Shown: positions 18,604 to 28,754 of the stretch, in pieces
How positions within the stretch are numbered: the stretch's first letter is position 1
How the letters are laid out: every line of letters begins with the position of its first letter
DNA from: Gammaproteobacteria bacterium
GTDB lineage: Bacteria; Pseudomonadota; Gammaproteobacteria; GCA-001735895
Direction: 5' to 3'
Assembly: GCA_022340305.1 (NCBI GenBank)
Contig: JAJDOF010000079.1
Coordinates: 1 to 40,028 of the forward strand
Length of the DNA stretch: 40,028 nucleotides
Notes under the pieces: generated by a model
Told to the model about the DNA's origin: nothing
Database searches by the model: none
What the model saw: only the letters and a program-made list of their open reading frames with translations
Translations under genes and position numbers: made by a program

Positions 18604-19122
18604 CTACTCCAGCGCATCGAGAATTTTGTCGACCTTCTCAGGGGTCAACTGTTCGTGGTAGACGTGATCGACCTGCATCATCGGTCCGCCGGCACAGGCG
18701 GCAAGACATTCTTCCTCGCATTTCAGATAAATACGGCCGTCTTCAGTGCTTTCGCCGATCTTGATTCCCAGTTTCTTTTCAACGTGCTCGACGATGCTCT
18801 GCGAGCCCATCAGCATGCAGGAAATATTGGTGCAGATAGCGACATTGTGGCGCGCCACCGGTTTGGTTTCGTACATTGAATAAAATGACGCAACCTCGTA
18901 AACGTGTATCGGTGACATACCGAGGTACTCGGCGACCGCATCCATCAGGTCAGTCGTCAGGAAGCCCTGGTTCTGATGTTGCGCGGCGGCCAGCGCCTGC
19001 AACACGGCCGAGCGCTTGTGCTCGGGTGGAAAACGCGCTACCCAGTGATCGATTTCACCACGGGTATGGTCATTCAACAGTTCTGTCTTAGAGCCACTAT
19101 TTGATCCGCTAGCAATTGCCAT
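18604..19122 (-). CDS. nuoE: NADH-quinone oxidoreductase subunit E (2Fe-2S)
   Basis: NuoE carries the off-pathway 2Fe-2S cluster N1a beside the FMN of NuoF. The 172-aa protein has a helical N-terminal half and a thioredoxin-like C-terminal half with ligands Cys97, Cys102, Cys139 and Cys143. A further cysteine (135) sits just before the second pair. The ATG at 19122 overlaps the nuoD stop by one base (TAATG). Family length is about 160-170. Confidence 0.97.
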   Translation of the reverse strand: MAIASGSNSGSKTELLNDHTRGEIDHWVARFPPEHKRSAVLQALAAAQHQNQGFLTTDLMDAVAEYLGMSPIHVYEVASFYSMYETKPVARHNVAICTNISCMLMGSQSIVEHVEKKLGIKIGESTEDGRIYLKCEEECLAACAGGPMMQVDHVYHEQLTPEKVDKILDALE

Positions 19123-20375
19123 TACCGGTCGATCTCCCCGAAAACGATATCCTGGGTGCCGATGATGGCGACCACGTCGGCCAGCATGTGGCCCTGTGCC
19201 ATTTCATTCATGCTCGACAGATGGGCGAATCCAGGAGCCCGCACCTTAAGCCGGTAAGGCTTGTTGGCGCCATCGGAAATCAGGTAACAGGCAAACTCAC
19301 CCTTGGGGTGTTCGATCGCTGTGTACACCTCGCCTTCCGGCAATGTGTAGCCCTCGGTAAACAGTTTGAAATGATGAATCAAGCCTTCCATGTCAGCCTT
19401 GAGCTCTTCACGACGCGGCGGCGCCACCTTGTGATTTTCGCTAATCACGATCCCCGGGTTGGCGCGCAGCCAGTCGATGCATTGCTTGACGATGCGGTTT
19501 GACTGCCGCATTTCTTCCATACGCACCAGGTAACGGTCGTAGCAGTCGCCGTTAGTGCCCACCGGGACATCGAAATCCATACGCTCGTAGACTTCGTAGG
19601 GCTGTTTCTTACGCAGATCCCATTCAACGCCCGAACCGCGCAACATCGGCCCGGTAAAGCCGAGCTGGTAGGCGCGCTCCGGCGACACCACGCCGATACC
19701 CACGGTGCGTTGCTTCCAGATGCGGTTATCGGTGAGCAGGGTTTCATACTCGTCGAGATAGCCGGGGAAACGGCGCACGAAATCATCAGTGAAATCGAGC
19801 AGGCTGCCCTGGCGATTCTGATTTAGCCGCTCGGCATCCTTCTTGCTGCGCCAACGGCTTTCAAGATATTGCGGCATCGACGCAGGAAGATCACGCGCTA
19901 CTCCGCCAGGGCGGTAGTAAGTAGCATGCATCCGTGCACCCGAGACCGCCTCGTAGATGTCCAGCAAATCTTCACGTTCGCGAAATGCGTACAGAAACAT
20001 CGTCATTGCGCCGACGTCGAGCGCATGCGTTCCGATCCACATCAGGTGGTTCAGAATGCGCGTAATCTCATCGAACATGACGCGGATATAGCGTGCACGT
20101 TCCGGGATGTCGATGCCGAGCAACTTTTCGATGGCGAGCACGTAGCCGTGTTCGTTACACATCATCGACACGTAATCGAGTCGGTCCATGTAACCAATGG
20201 TCTGGTTATAGGGCTTGGTCTCGGCCAGTTTCTCGGTGCCGCGATGTAACAGGCCGATATGGGGATCGGCGCGCTCGATGACCTCACCATCCATTTCCAG
20301 CACCAGGCGCAATACGCCGTGGGCCGCAGGATGCTGGGGTCCGAAGTTGAGCGTATAATTCTTGATTTCGGGCAT
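19122..20375 (-). CDS. nuoD: NADH-quinone oxidoreductase subunit D (49 kDa)
   Basis: NuoD, together with NuoB, builds the quinone-binding site and descends from the large subunit of NiFe hydrogenases. The 417-aa protein starts with the conserved [22 protein letters not shown] (written here in part: [10 protein letters not shown], residues 12-21), whose histidine contacts the quinone head. [13 protein letters not shown] follows. It is a stand-alone NuoD, not the NuoCD fusion of E. coli and pseudomonads. The ATG at 20375 overlaps the nuoC stop by one base (TGATG). Confidence 0.97.
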   Translation of the reverse strand: MPEIKNYTLNFGPQHPAAHGVLRLVLEMDGEVIERADPHIGLLHRGTEKLAETKPYNQTIGYMDRLDYVSMMCNEHGYVLAIEKLLGIDIPERARYIRVMFDEITRILNHLMWIGTHALDVGAMTMFLYAFREREDLLDIYEAVSGARMHATYYRPGGVARDLPASMPQYLESRWRSKKDAERLNQNRQGSLLDFTDDFVRRFPGYLDEYETLLTDNRIWKQRTVGIGVVSPERAYQLGFTGPMLRGSGVEWDLRKKQPYEVYERMDFDVPVGTNGDCYDRYLVRMEEMRQSNRIVKQCIDWLRANPGIVISENHKVAPPRREELKADMEGLIHHFKLFTEGYTLPEGEVYTAIEHPKGEFACYLISDGANKPYRLKVRAPGFAHLSSMNEMAQGHMLADVVAIIGTQDIVFGEIDR

Positions 20376-21112
20376 CAGTCCTGTGCCTCACTGGCCTTGT
20401 CAATCGCGGCTTCATCGACCAGGTACCGGTGGTCTTCACGTTTGACGCGAGGCACCAAAACCCGGGCTTCGATCGTCACCGGTTCATAGACGACACGCGC
20501 ACGCTCGGGGTCGTAACGCATTTCAACATTACCCACCAACGGGAAATCCTTACGAAACGGATGGCCGACGAAACCGTAATCGGTGAGAATTCGGCGCAGA
20601 TCGGGATGCCCGCTGAACAGTATTCCGAACAGATCAAATGCTTCGCGTTCATACCAGTCGGCTGATGCCCAGACAGCGGTAACGGTTGGAACCATCGGAA
20701 AGTCATCATCAGGGGCAAAAACGCGCAGGCGCAAACGCAGGTTATGCGCATAAGATATCAGGTGGTAAACCGCGGCGAAGCGCCGGCCGCGCACGGCCAG
20801 GGATTCCAGCTCATCACCAAACTGCAGGCGACCCATGGTCGCCACGTCGTCGACGCCGCGGCTGAAACCGGCACGACTGGCGTCCTCGGTCTGCCATTCG
20901 ACCCGACCATACTGTGAGTAATCGACACCGCAAAGGTCGACCAGTTGCTGGAACTGAAAAGCGGCGTTATCGCGCAATGCAGTCGCCACTTCCAGCAGGT
21001 TATCGGCGGCGATTTCCGCGGTCACCTCGTCATAGGCGACGACTAGAGTTTCCAGCTTGTCACCAAACTCGGCGCGCAAGGTATCAGCCATTTGCTGTCT
21101 GCGATTCGACAT
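20375..21112 (-). CDS. nuoC: NADH-quinone oxidoreductase subunit C (30 kDa)
   Basis: NuoC is a structural subunit of the hydrophilic arm that holds NuoD. I use the ATG at 21112, one base after the nuoB stop, giving 245 aa beginning [17 protein letters not shown] longer frame reaching 21235 overlaps nuoB and is not family-like. The signature is [20 protein letters not shown] followed by [20 protein letters not shown] at about 158-200. It is separate from nuoD. Length is within the family range; residues 75-100 look like a small lineage-specific insertion. Confidence 0.95.
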   Translation of the reverse strand: MSNRRQQMADTLRAEFGDKLETLVVAYDEVTAEIAADNLLEVATALRDNAAFQFQQLVDLCGVDYSQYGRVEWQTEDASRAGFSRGVDDVATMGRLQFGDELESLAVRGRRFAAVYHLISYAHNLRLRLRVFAPDDDFPMVPTVTAVWASADWYEREAFDLFGILFSGHPDLRRILTDYGFVGHPFRKDFPLVGNVEMRYDPERARVVYEPVTIEARVLVPRVKREDHRYLVDEAAIDKASEAQD

Positions 21113-21113
21113 A

Positions 21114-21590
21114 TCAGCGGGCGATGGTGTTGGTGCGTTTAATCTTGTTTTGCAACTGCATAATCCCGTATAACAGCGCCTCTGCTGTCGGCGGACATCC
21201 TGGCACGTAAATATCGACCGGCACGACCCGGTCACAGCCGCGCACTACCGCGTAGGAATAGTGATAGTAACCACCGCCATTGGCGCAGGAACCCATTGAG
21301 ATAACCCAGCGTGGCTCGGCCATTTGGTCGTATACCTTGCGCAGGGCTGGTGCCATCTTGTTGACCAGTGTTCCTGCAACAATCATCACGTCCGACTGAC
21401 GCGGGCTCGGGCGAAAGATAATACCGAATCGATCCAGGTCGTAGCGCGCGGCGCCCGCCTGCATCATTTCAACTGCGCAGCAGGCTAGCCCGAAGGTCAT
21501 CGGCCACATCGAACCGGTGCGCGCCCAGTTGATCAGCTTATCTGCCGAGGTGGTGACGACACCCTGCTCGAATACGCCTTCTATTCCCAT
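21114..21590 (-). CDS. nuoB: NADH-quinone oxidoreductase subunit B (N2 cluster)
   Basis: NuoB carries N2, the cluster that reduces quinone. The 158-aa form begins at the ATG at 21590, eight bases after AGGAG; a GTG at 21611 would add seven residues but lacks a ribosome binding site. N2 ligands are the unusual tandem Cys37-Cys38, Cys102 and Cys132 ([11 protein letters not shown] and [14 protein letters not shown]). The segment [17 protein letters not shown] is nearly invariant in the family. The start overlaps the end of nuoA by ten bases, so the two are coupled. Confidence 0.96.
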   Translation of the reverse strand: MGIEGVFEQGVVTTSADKLINWARTGSMWPMTFGLACCAVEMMQAGAARYDLDRFGIIFRPSPRQSDVMIVAGTLVNKMAPALRKVYDQMAEPRWVISMGSCANGGGYYHYSYAVVRGCDRVVPVDIYVPGCPPTAEALLYGIMQLQNKIKRTNTIAR

Positions 21591-21937
21591 TCCAGGGCTC
21601 CTTTCTTCCACTCGAAGATAAATCCGATTACCAGCACACCGAGAAAAACAGCCATTGCCAGCAAACCAAATGTCCCTATCTGGTCAAGGACAATGGCCCA
21701 CGGAAACAGAAAAGCAATTTCGAGATCAAAAATGATAAACAGGATCGCGACCAGGTAATAACGCACGTCAAACTTCATGCGACTGTCTTCGAAAGCTTCG
21801 AAACCGCATTCATAAGGAGAATTCTTTTCCGCGTCCGGACGTGATGGACCCAGTATTTTACCGAGGATGATGAGAACAGAGCCCATCAACAGCGAAACAG
21901 TCATGAAAATCAGGATCGGTAGATAATTACCTAGCAT
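21581..21937 (-). CDS. nuoA: NADH-quinone oxidoreductase subunit A
   Basis: NuoA is a three-helix membrane subunit next to NuoH; its cytoplasmic loop contacts the quinone cavity. The 118-aa protein has helices at about 7-28, 63-83 and 88-110. The loop motif [10 protein letters not shown] (40-49) with its conserved cysteine, and [20 protein letters not shown] with two membrane acids, are hallmarks. The ATG at 21937 is seven bases after AGG. It is the first gene of the 14-gene nuo operon, directly downstream of a strong promoter. Confidence 0.97.
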   Translation of the reverse strand: MLGNYLPILIFMTVSLLMGSVLIILGKILGPSRPDAEKNSPYECGFEAFEDSRMKFDVRYYLVAILFIIFDLEIAFLFPWAIVLDQIGTFGLLAMAVFLGVLVIGFIFEWKKGALEWE

Positions 21938-21993
21938 GGATTACCTGACATGAATTGTTGCCCCTGAAGACCTGCTGTTAACTGCGAAGCGCC

Positions 21994-22022
21994 AGTCTAT
22001 TGTGGCACCTATATAGTGTCAA
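21994..22022 (-). promoter_or_regulatory. Promoter of the nuo operon
   Basis: Minus-strand TTGACA (22017-22022), a consensus -35, is followed after 17 bases by TAGACT (21994-21999). Transcription would start near 21987, about 50 bases before nuoA. A second perfect TTGACA lies 11 bases further upstream because of a tandem repeat. Confidence 0.75.
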
Positions 22023-22034
22023 GATAGTGTCAAG
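22013..22034. repeat. Exact 11-bp tandem repeat carrying two -35 hexamers
   Basis: ATAGTGTCAAG occurs twice head-to-tail (22013-22023 and 22024-22034) with no mismatch. On the minus strand each unit is CTTGACACTAT and contains a consensus TTGACA, one helical turn apart. It could be a replication-slippage duplication or a pair of binding sites for a regulator of nuo. Confidence 0.8.
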
Positions 22035-22142
22035 AAATCTGCAAATAAGCCCTGATTCGCAGCACCGCAAACCCAATCCGGGCTGAATGCGGTCAGAGAC
22101 TGCTACCTGATCGACCCGGTGTTAGCGGATCAATTTATTGTA

Positions 22143-22227
22143 TGGTGCCGATGGCCGGACTCGAACCGGCACAGCTTTCGCCACTACCCCCTCAAGATAG
22201 CGTGTCTACCAATTCCACCACATCGGC
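22143..22227 (-). tRNA. tRNA-Leu (anticodon GAG)
   Basis: An 85-base class II tRNA with encoded CCA. The anticodon GAG is at 22191-22193 in a 7-base loop on the stem CTATC/GGTAG, and a long variable arm follows, as expected for leucine. The acceptor stem GCCGATG/CATCGGC is perfect. It lies 10 bases after the secG stop, so it is likely processed from the secG transcript; the same secG/tRNA-Leu(GAG) pairing occurs in E. coli (leuU). Confidence 0.95.
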
Positions 22228-22237
22228 ATAATCCCGG

Positions 22238-22615
22238 TTATTCAGCCGGGGGTAAATCTGAATCCTGCGCTGATGAGCTGCCAGCCTCGCCGGTGGGCAT
22301 GTCACCCTCACCCTGCTGCGGCGCCGTCTCGAACTCTTGCGACATGACGCTGCCGGTGACGCTATCCGGTGCACTGCGATTGCTCGAAACATAGGCCAAC
22401 GACATGCACACGATGAAAAAAAGTATGGCGAGAGTCGTGGTCGCCCGGGTCATGAAACTTCCCGAGCCCTTTGCCCCAAAAACGGTCGCCGAGGCGCCGC
22501 TTCCGAAGGCCGCACCGGCATCGGCACCTTTGCCATGCTGCATCAGGATCAATACGATCAACGAGATCGACAATAAAACCTGCATTCCCAATAAAATACT
22601 GTTGATATTTTCCAT
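22238..22615 (-). CDS. secG: Protein translocase subunit SecG
   Basis: SecG is the small accessory subunit of the SecYEG protein-export channel. The 125-aa protein has two membrane helices (about 5-25 and 57-76) joined by the conserved loop MQHGKGADAGAAFGSG and ATVFGAKGSGSF. The C-terminal 45 residues are a low-complexity, acidic Ser/Glu/Pro-rich cytoplasmic tail of variable type, as is common in the family. The ATG at 22615 has AGGA six bases upstream, overlapping the tpiA stop. tpiA-secG-tRNA-Leu is the usual order. Confidence 0.96.
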   Translation of the reverse strand: MENINSILLGMQVLLSISLIVLILMQHGKGADAGAAFGSGASATVFGAKGSGSFMTRATTTLAILFFIVCMSLAYVSSNRSAPDSVTGSVMSQEFETAPQQGEGDMPTGEAGSSSAQDSDLPPAE

Positions 22616-22623
22616 ATATTTTC

Positions 22624-23367
22624 CTAAATCGCCTGTGCGATGGCGAGAAAATCGTCGGCCTTGAGCGCAGCGCCACCAATCAGCCCGCCATCGATATCGG
22701 GTTGTGACAACAGTTCTGCCGCATTCGCGGGGTTCATACTGCCGCCGTATAAAATCTTAACCTGCTGCGCGCCCTCGCTATCGAGTTGCGCAATCCGCTC
22801 GCGAATAAAAGCATGCACTGCCTGCGCCTGGTCGGGTGATGCCACCTTTCCGGTACCGATCGCCCAGACGGGCTCGTAGGCGATAACCGACTGCACGATA
22901 CTCGCTATCCCGCCAGCATCGATCGCCGCATCGAGCTGCCGCGCGACCACGGCTTCGGTGACACCCCTGCCACGCTCGTCGAGTGTCTCACCGACACACA
23001 GGATCGGTGTTATCCCGCCCTGCAACGCCATCACAAAACGCGCAGCCACCAGTTGATCCGATTCGCCATACAATGCGCGTCGCTCCGAATGGCCGACTAT
23101 CGCATAGCGACAACCACATTCTTTTAACATCTGCGCCGAAATTTCACCGGTAAATGCCCCGCTTTCGCGGTCGCAGACGTTTTGCGCGCCCAGCGCAATC
23201 TTGCTATGCGCCAACATGCCACCCACTTTCATCAGGTATACCGCCGGCGGGCAAACCGCAAGCTGCGCCTTACCGGCATCACCGGCCTTGATGCCTTCAA
23301 CCAGATCGATGGCAGTTTGCAAGTTGCCATTCATCTTCCAGTTGCCTGCGATAAGGCTAGTCCGCAT
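22624..23367 (-). CDS. tpiA: Triosephosphate isomerase
   Basis: It interconverts dihydroxyacetone phosphate and glyceraldehyde 3-phosphate in glycolysis and gluconeogenesis. The 247-aa TIM barrel shows all three catalytic residues: Lys11 (NWKMNG), His93 (GHSERR) and Glu165 (YEPVWAIGTG), with the phosphate-gripping loop right after the glutamate. The ATG at 23367 lies after a 119-base gap from glmM, so tpiA-secG-tRNA-Leu may have its own promoter, though I could not pick one with confidence. Confidence 0.97.
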   Translation of the reverse strand: MRTSLIAGNWKMNGNLQTAIDLVEGIKAGDAGKAQLAVCPPAVYLMKVGGMLAHSKIALGAQNVCDRESGAFTGEISAQMLKECGCRYAIVGHSERRALYGESDQLVAARFVMALQGGITPILCVGETLDERGRGVTEAVVARQLDAAIDAGGIASIVQSVIAYEPVWAIGTGKVASPDQAQAVHAFIRERIAQLDSEGAQQVKILYGGSMNPANAAELLSQPDIDGGLIGGAALKADDFLAIAQAI

Positions 23368-23395
23368 GATTTTTACCGGTCATTTAAAAGGCGCC

Positions 23396-23488
23396 AAAGA
23401 GTACTCACCTATGCCCAATAAATCAATCGGCAAATGGCAATATGCGCTAATTTTCGGGAATGAATGGATACTTCGGCGAAAGAGTACT
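23396..23488. repeat. Direct repeat AAAGAGTACT flanking the tpiA-glmM gap
   Basis: AAAGAGTACT is found at 23396-23405 and 23479-23488, each preceded by GGCG (with two extra bases in the first copy). The second copy runs into the glmM stop codon. The 73 bases between are AT-richer than the neighbouring genes and hold no gene. It might be a pair of operators or the duplicated target of a lost insertion. Confidence 0.55.
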
Positions 23489-24827
23489 AGCGTTTGGCAA
23501 AATCTGACACGGTTTGCGCCAGACTCGCAGCAAGCTGCGCCACCTGGTCTTTGTCCTGGCCCTCGACCATGACACGAATCAGCGGCTCGGTTCCGGACGG
23601 GCGCAACAACACACGACCCGTCTCTGCGAGCTCCCCTTCGACCCAGGCGAGTGCGTCCTGCACTTCGCTTGAATGATTGAGGTCCAGGTGCTTTGAGATC
23701 GGCACATTAATCATGGTCTGGGGATATATATTCATATCAACACAGGCCTCATCAAGGGTTTGCCCATTACCAATCAGGGCTTCGAGCACCTGCAATGAGG
23801 CGATAATGCCATCACCCGTGGTCGTCTTATCGAGGCAAATGATATGTCCCGAGGATTCACCACCAAGATGCCAGTCGTTGTGCACCAGCTTTTCCATCAC
23901 GTGCCGATCGCCGACCACTGCTCGTTCAAAGGGGATATCGTATGCCTGCAGAGCGTGCTCGAAACCGAGGTTACTCATCACCGTGCCGACCACACCGCCC
24001 CGCAGCAAGCCTCTACCATGCCGGGCTTTGGCAATGATATAAAGTAGCTGATCACCGTTTTTCACTTCGCCATGCGCATCCATCATCATCACGCGATCAC
24101 CATCACCGTCAAACGCGATACCCATGTCAGCCCGATTCTCGAGCACATGGCTGCGCATGCTTTCGGGGTGCAAAGCACCAACCAGGTGATTAATGTTCAA
24201 ACCATTGGGACTGGTGCCGACCTCAATCACTTCGGCACCGAGCTCGCGAAATACGGCTGGTGCAATGTGATAGGTTGCGCCGTTGGCGCAGTCGATCACC
24301 AGCTTCATGCCGCGCAGGCTGGTATGGAAGGCAATGGAGCTTTTACAAAACTCGATGTAACGTCCCTTGGCATCTTCCATGCGGGTGGCCTTGCCGATGT
24401 CTTTCGGCTCCACCATCAGCAAAGGTTGCTCGATCAAAGATTCGATTTCGAATTCGGTGGCATCCGGTAACTTGAAACCGTCGGCGTTGAAAAATTTCAC
24501 GCCATCATCGTGATAGGGATTATGCGAGGCACTGATGACAATGCCGGCGCTGGCACGCTGTGATTGCGTAATATATGCAATAGCCGGTGTCGGCATCGGG
24601 CCCAGTAACAACACGTCGAGTCCTGCGGCAGCAAGTCCTGCTTCGAGCGCCGATTCGAACATGTATCCCGAAATCCGCGTATCCTTACCGATCACTACCT
24701 GTCCACGATTCGACTTGCCGAGCGCTTTTCCTGCAGCCCAGCCAAGTTTCATGATGAAATCGACGGTCATGGGCGCCTTACCGACGCGCCCACGAATTCC
24801 ATCGGTGCCAAAATACTTACGCTTCAT
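23487..24827 (-). CDS. glmM: Phosphoglucosamine mutase
   Basis: GlmM converts glucosamine 6-phosphate to glucosamine 1-phosphate on the way to UDP-GlcNAc for peptidoglycan and LPS. The 446-aa protein starts [13 protein letters not shown]; the phosphorylated catalytic serine is Ser101 in [12 protein letters not shown], the metal-binding loop is DGDGDRV, GGESSGH is the sugar-binding loop, and [11 protein letters not shown] is the C-terminal phosphate-binding loop. I use the ATG at 24827, which shares one base with the folP stop (TGATG); a GTG one codon upstream is less likely. The folP-glmM order downstream of ftsH is standard. Confidence 0.97.
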   Translation of the reverse strand: MKRKYFGTDGIRGRVGKAPMTVDFIMKLGWAAGKALGKSNRGQVVIGKDTRISGYMFESALEAGLAAAGLDVLLLGPMPTPAIAYITQSQRASAGIVISASHNPYHDDGVKFFNADGFKLPDATEFEIESLIEQPLLMVEPKDIGKATRMEDAKGRYIEFCKSSIAFHTSLRGMKLVIDCANGATYHIAPAVFRELGAEVIEVGTSPNGLNINHLVGALHPESMRSHVLENRADMGIAFDGDGDRVMMMDAHGEVKNGDQLLYIIAKARHGRGLLRGGVVGTVMSNLGFEHALQAYDIPFERAVVGDRHVMEKLVHNDWHLGGESSGHIICLDKTTTGDGIIASLQVLEALIGNGQTLDEACVDMNIYPQTMINVPISKHLDLNHSSEVQDALAWVEGELAETGRVLLRPSGTEPLIRVMVEGQDKDQVAQLAASLAQTVSDFAKR

Positions 24828-25642
24828 CACGTCACCTGACCGAGCGCGCGGACTATTGCCAGCGCATCGGCGGTTTCGCCGACATCGTGCACGCGCAAGA
24901 TATCCGCACCCTGCAACGCTGCGATTACTGCGGCAGCAAGGCTACCGTAGAGGCGCTGATCTGCGGGTTTATGCAGAATCGCTCCAATCATCCCCTTACG
25001 TGACATTCCAACCAAAAGCTGCACTCCTAACTTGCGAAACTCGGGTAACGATTTCAACAATAACAGATTATGCTCAAGGGTTTTACCGAAACCGAAACCG
25101 GGGTCGATAATGATGTTGTGCAACGCAATCCCCGCAGCCAGCGCGGCATCGATACGCCCCTGCAAAAATTCCCGCACCTCGGCAACCACGTCGCGATAAC
25201 TCGGTTCCTGTTGCATGGTTTCTGGGGTACCTTGCATGTGCATAAAACACACCGGCACAGCCAGCTCCGCGGCGACCTGCAAGGAGTCGCCGAGGCGCAG
25301 TGCCCAGGTACTGTTGATGATATTGGCACCCGCATCAACCGCCGCGCACATTACGGCAGGTTTATTGGTGTCGATCGAAATCGGAATCGAGGATATTTCA
25401 CGGATGGCGGCAATCAGTGGAATGGTACGTGCAAGCTCCTCCTGCTCATCCACCGCCTGTGAACCCGGCCGGGTAGACTCGCCGCCTATATCGAGGATAT
25501 CCGCGCCTGCCGCGATCATCTGCTGCGCCTGCGTGAGGGCCTTAGCCAGGGTATCGAACTTGCCACCGTCGGAAAAAGAATCGGGGGTCGTGTTGATGAC
25601 CCCCATAAGCTGCAATTGTCTGGAAATTGTCAGCGTTGACAT
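24827..25642 (-). CDS. folP: Dihydropteroate synthase
   Basis: FolP condenses p-aminobenzoate with hydroxymethyl-dihydropterin pyrophosphate in folate synthesis and is the sulfonamide target. The 271-aa TIM barrel has both pterin-binding signatures: [15 protein letters not shown] (13-27) and [13 protein letters not shown] (48-60). DPGFGFGKT lies in the middle, and RVHDV near the C-terminus is the last conserved loop. The ATG at 25642 lies 32 bases after the ftsH stop with only a distant Shine-Dalgarno. Confidence 0.97.
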   Translation of the reverse strand: MSTLTISRQLQLMGVINTTPDSFSDGGKFDTLAKALTQAQQMIAAGADILDIGGESTRPGSQAVDEQEELARTIPLIAAIREISSIPISIDTNKPAVMCAAVDAGANIINSTWALRLGDSLQVAAELAVPVCFMHMQGTPETMQQEPSYRDVVAEVREFLQGRIDAALAAGIALHNIIIDPGFGFGKTLEHNLLLLKSLPEFRKLGVQLLVGMSRKGMIGAILHKPADQRLYGSLAAAVIAALQGADILRVHDVGETADALAIVRALGQVT

Positions 25643-25674
25643 GCGCTTGCCGGGCAGCTCCGGATTAGGTCTGA

Positions 25675-27594
25675 CTAATGCAGTTTCGCCGGATCCAGAT
25701 CGGGGTCTTCGCCCGAACTCACATCGCCCGAAGGCGCGCTTGGAGTGGGACCCGATTCGTCATCCGACCAGTCTTCCGGCGGCCCCGGTTCCTTACCCTG
25801 CATAATCGTATCGATCTGCTTGGCATCGATGGTTTCGTATTTCATCAACGCATCTGCCATCAGGTGCAACTTGCTCTCATTCTGTTTCAGGATTTCGACA
25901 GAACGCTGGTAATTACGATCAATTATGGTGCGGATTTCAGAGTCGATCGCCTGGGCGGTTTCGTCGGAAACGGTCTTTTGCTTGCCATAGGATTTGCCCA
26001 GAAACACCTCGCCCTCGTCCTCGCTATAGGACAGCGGGCCCATGCGGTCCGACAGACCCCACTGGGTTACCATGCTGCGCGCAATACCGGTGGCACGCTC
26101 GATGTCGTTGGAAGCACCCGTAGTTACCGCGTCGTCACCGAAAATCTGTTGTTCGGCGATGCGCCCACCAAACAGGCTGGACAGCTGACTTTCAAGATGT
26201 TGCTTGCTATAGCTGTAGCGATCATCCTCGGGCAAAAACATGGTTACCCCGAGTGCGCGGCCACGCGGTATGATGCTGACCTTGTAGACCGGGTCGTGAT
26301 CCGGCACCAGGCGACCGACGATAGCGTGCCCCGCCTCGTGATAAGCCGTCAATTTCTTCTCATCTTCCTTCATGATCATCGAGCGGCGCTCGGCACCCAT
26401 CATGATTTTGTCTTTGGCGCGCTCAAACTCACCCATGGTGACCATCTTCTTGTTCGCGCGCGCCGCAAACAGGGCAGCCTCGTTGACCAGGTTGGCGAGG
26501 TCGGCGCCGGAAAAGCCTGGAGTGCCGCGCGCGATTAACATCGGATCGACATTGTCGGCGGCCGGCACCTTGCGCATGTGCACCTTGAGGATATGGGAAC
26601 GCCCGCGTACATCTGGCAGCGGCACCACGACCTGGCGATCGAAACGGCCAGGACGTAACAAGGCCGGATCCAGCACGTCGGGACGGTTGGTAGCTGCGAT
26701 CACGATAACGCCCTCGTTACCCTCGAAGCCGTCCATTTCAACCAGCAGCTGGTTCAGGGTTTGTTCGCGTTCATCGTGACCACCACCGAGACCTGCCCCA
26801 CGGTGACGACCAACGGCATCGATTTCGTCGATAAAGATGATGCAGGGCGCATGCTTCTTTGCCTGCTCGAACATATCACGCACACGCGATGCGCCGACAC
26901 CGACGAACATTTCGACAAAATCGGAACCTGAAATGGAGAAAAAGGGAACCTTCGCCTCGCCGGCTATTGCCTTGGCGAGCAAGGTCTTACCGGTGCCAGG
27001 AGATCCCACCATCAAAACACCACTGGGAATCTTGCCGCCCAGCTTCTGAAATTTGGAGGGATCGCGCAGAAATTCAACCAGTTCGGCAACTTCTTCCTTC
27101 GCTTCATCCACACCGGCTACGTCGTTGAAGGTGATATTGATCTGGTCTTCGCCAAGCAACCTCGCTTTGCTCTTGCCAAACGACATGGCTCCGCGGCCAC
27201 CACCACCGCCTTGCATCTGGCGCATGAAAAATATCCACAGGCCGATCAACACGATAAACGGAAACCAGCTGATAAACATGTGACCGAGCAGCGACGGTGG
27301 CTCGGGCGGCTTGCCCATGACCGAGACATTGGCGCGTTCGAGGTCACCGATCAGCGCGCTGTTATTGGTTTCTGGACTATAGGTTGAAAATGAAGCGCCG
27401 GAAATTAACTTGCCGTTGATATTCTGCCCTTCGATGGTGACTTCACGCACCTGTCCCTGCTTTACCTGGGTCAGAAAATCGGAATATATCAGGGTTTGCG
27501 TGCTGGCGGTGCGATCGCCGAAGCTGTGAAACACGGACAACAACACGACCGCGATGACAACCCACAACACTAAATTCTTGACTACATCGTTCAC
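25675..27594 (-). CDS. ftsH: ATP-dependent zinc metalloprotease FtsH
   Basis: FtsH is the hexameric inner-membrane AAA+ protease that degrades misfolded membrane proteins, LpxC and other regulators. The 639-aa protein (E. coli 644) has two membrane helices (about 5-24 and 104-123) around a periplasmic domain, the AAA+ module and the peptidase. Walker A reads GSPGTGKT (197-204) where the family almost always has GPPGTGKT; Walker B is IIFIDE (252-257), and the zinc site is HEAGH (419-423). The start is a GTG at 27594 with AGGTG upstream. A 91-base gap separates it from rlmE and contains a small GGCTG/CAGCC hairpin. Confidence 0.97.
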   Translation of the reverse strand: MNDVVKNLVLWVVIAVVLLSVFHSFGDRTASTQTLIYSDFLTQVKQGQVREVTIEGQNINGKLISGASFSTYSPETNNSALIGDLERANVSVMGKPPEPPSLLGHMFISWFPFIVLIGLWIFFMRQMQGGGGGRGAMSFGKSKARLLGEDQINITFNDVAGVDEAKEEVAELVEFLRDPSKFQKLGGKIPSGVLMVGSPGTGKTLLAKAIAGEAKVPFFSISGSDFVEMFVGVGASRVRDMFEQAKKHAPCIIFIDEIDAVGRHRGAGLGGGHDEREQTLNQLLVEMDGFEGNEGVIVIAATNRPDVLDPALLRPGRFDRQVVVPLPDVRGRSHILKVHMRKVPAADNVDPMLIARGTPGFSGADLANLVNEAALFAARANKKMVTMGEFERAKDKIMMGAERRSMIMKEDEKKLTAYHEAGHAIVGRLVPDHDPVYKVSIIPRGRALGVTMFLPEDDRYSYSKQHLESQLSSLFGGRIAEQQIFGDDAVTTGASNDIERATGIARSMVTQWGLSDRMGPLSYSEDEGEVFLGKSYGKQKTVSDETAQAIDSEIRTIIDRNYQRSVEILKQNESKLHLMADALMKYETIDAKQIDTIMQGKEPGPPEDWSDDESGPTPSAPSGDVSSGEDPDLDPAKLH

Positions 27595-27685
27595 TAATTA
27601 CACCTGTTTGGCTGAATTACAGCCTTATCCGGTTAATGGTTACGGCTATTATCTGCAGATACTAGCGCATTTTCCCTGCGCCAGC

Positions 27686-28303
27686 CTATCTAAGACCATC
27701 ACAAATCGCATAAATTTCACTCGATCTTGCTCTTGATGCATCGGGCTTGCGCAGCTTGACCGACTTGAATCGACTACGAAATTTCAATATCAGCTCCTCA
27801 CTGCCGGTACCCTGGAACAATTTGACCACGAATACACCCGTAGAATTCAGAAAATTTTCTGCAACATCGAATGCCAGCTCGGCCAGATAGATGGATCTCG
27901 GCTGGTCGACACTGTCCATTCCGCTTAAATTGGGGGCCATATCCGATAATACAAGGTCAAAACGGCGATCTCCAACCAGCGCCAATAATTGATCCAGGGT
28001 TTCCTGCTCGGTAAAATCCCCGTGCACGAAGCTAACGCCGGCAATCGGCTCGATCGGCAACAAGTCAAGCGCGATGATGGTTCCCTGATCACCGACGATC
28101 TGGCTGGCATATTCACTCCAGCTGCCAGGCGCCGCACCGAGATCGAGCACCATCTGGCCCGCTCGCAACACCCGATCTTTTTGCTGAATCTCGGCGAGTT
28201 TGAATACGGCGCGCGAGCGGTAACCCTGGGCACGCGCCTTCAACACATATTCGTCCTGGTGATGTTCCTGTAACCAGCGTTTACTCGATTTAGATCGTGA
28301 CAT
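27686..28303 (-). CDS. rlmE: 23S rRNA 2'-O-ribose U2552 methyltransferase
   Basis: RlmE (FtsJ, RrmJ) methylates U2552 in the 23S A-loop late in 50S assembly. The 205-aa Rossmann methyltransferase shows the SAM motif DLGAAPGSWSEYA, the catalytic aspartate in LSDMAPNLSG, the lysine in VVKLFQG, and KPDASRARSSEIY with the final conserved glutamate. I chose the ATG at 28303 (AGGA eight bases upstream); an ATG at 28312 would add three residues and is also possible. It is first in the rlmE-ftsH-folP-glmM block and is divergent from yhbY. Confidence 0.95.
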   Translation of the reverse strand: MSRSKSSKRWLQEHHQDEYVLKARAQGYRSRAVFKLAEIQQKDRVLRAGQMVLDLGAAPGSWSEYASQIVGDQGTIIALDLLPIEPIAGVSFVHGDFTEQETLDQLLALVGDRRFDLVLSDMAPNLSGMDSVDQPRSIYLAELAFDVAENFLNSTGVFVVKLFQGTGSEELILKFRSRFKSVKLRKPDASRARSSEIYAICDGLR

Positions 28304-28415
28304 GCCAGGCATCCTGCCTTATCGCGGTTCCATCTTGCAATCGACAGCTGATAGGCGCAGCGGCTGTGATACCATGCGCGTTTTTAACAGCACCCGCAGC
28401 AACGGAACATATCAA

Positions 28416-28739
28416 ATGGGATTGACCAGTGCACAAAGCAAACGGCTGCGCGCCGAAGGACATCGACTCAAACTGAAGCCGGTGGTCATCATCGGCCAGA
28501 AAGGTTTCAGCGATAACCTGCATAACGAAATTGATGCTGCGCTCACTCATCACGAATTAATCAAGCTGAGGATTCCAGCGCTGGATAAATCCGCCAAACG
28601 GGAACTCTGCCTGAAGATCTGCTCACAGCATGACGCGCAGCTGGTCCAGAGCATTGGTAACGTCATCGTGATTTACCGCTGTAATCCCGACATCAATCGC
28701 TTTGCCGGGCTTCTCGGCCTCGCGCCGTCAGTAGACTGA
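28416..28739 (+). CDS. yhbY: YhbY-family ribosome assembly RNA-binding protein
   Basis: YhbY is a small CRM-domain protein that associates with pre-50S particles. The 107-aa product starts MGLTSAQSKRLRAEGH and contains the CRM core: LKPVVIIGQKGFSDNLHNEI with its GxxG-type loop, then ALTHHELIKLRI and a final IGNVIVIYRCN. The open frame extends to 28302, but the upstream 38 codons are not family-like, and the ATG at 28416 aligns with E. coli YhbY. It is the only plus-strand gene of this part; its start region overlaps the promoter space of rlmE. It converges with greA, 15 bases apart. Confidence 0.93.
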   Translation: MGLTSAQSKRLRAEGHRLKLKPVVIIGQKGFSDNLHNEIDAALTHHELIKLRIPALDKSAKRELCLKICSQHDAQLVQSIGNVIVIYRCNPDINRFAGLLGLAPSVD

Positions 28740-28754
28740 TCCATTTATATTGGC

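Noticed and set aside
21113..21235. Upstream extension of nuoC into nuoB
   Set aside because: It would overlap nuoB by more than 100 bases with non-family sequence; the ATG at 21112 is one base after the nuoB stop.
22040..22142. Intrinsic terminator between tRNA-Leu and nuoA
   Set aside because: No GC stem followed by a T-run could be found on the minus strand in this gap.
28302..28415. 38-codon N-terminal extension of yhbY
   Set aside because: It is unlike the CRM family and overlaps the rlmE start; the ATG at 28416 matches known YhbY.
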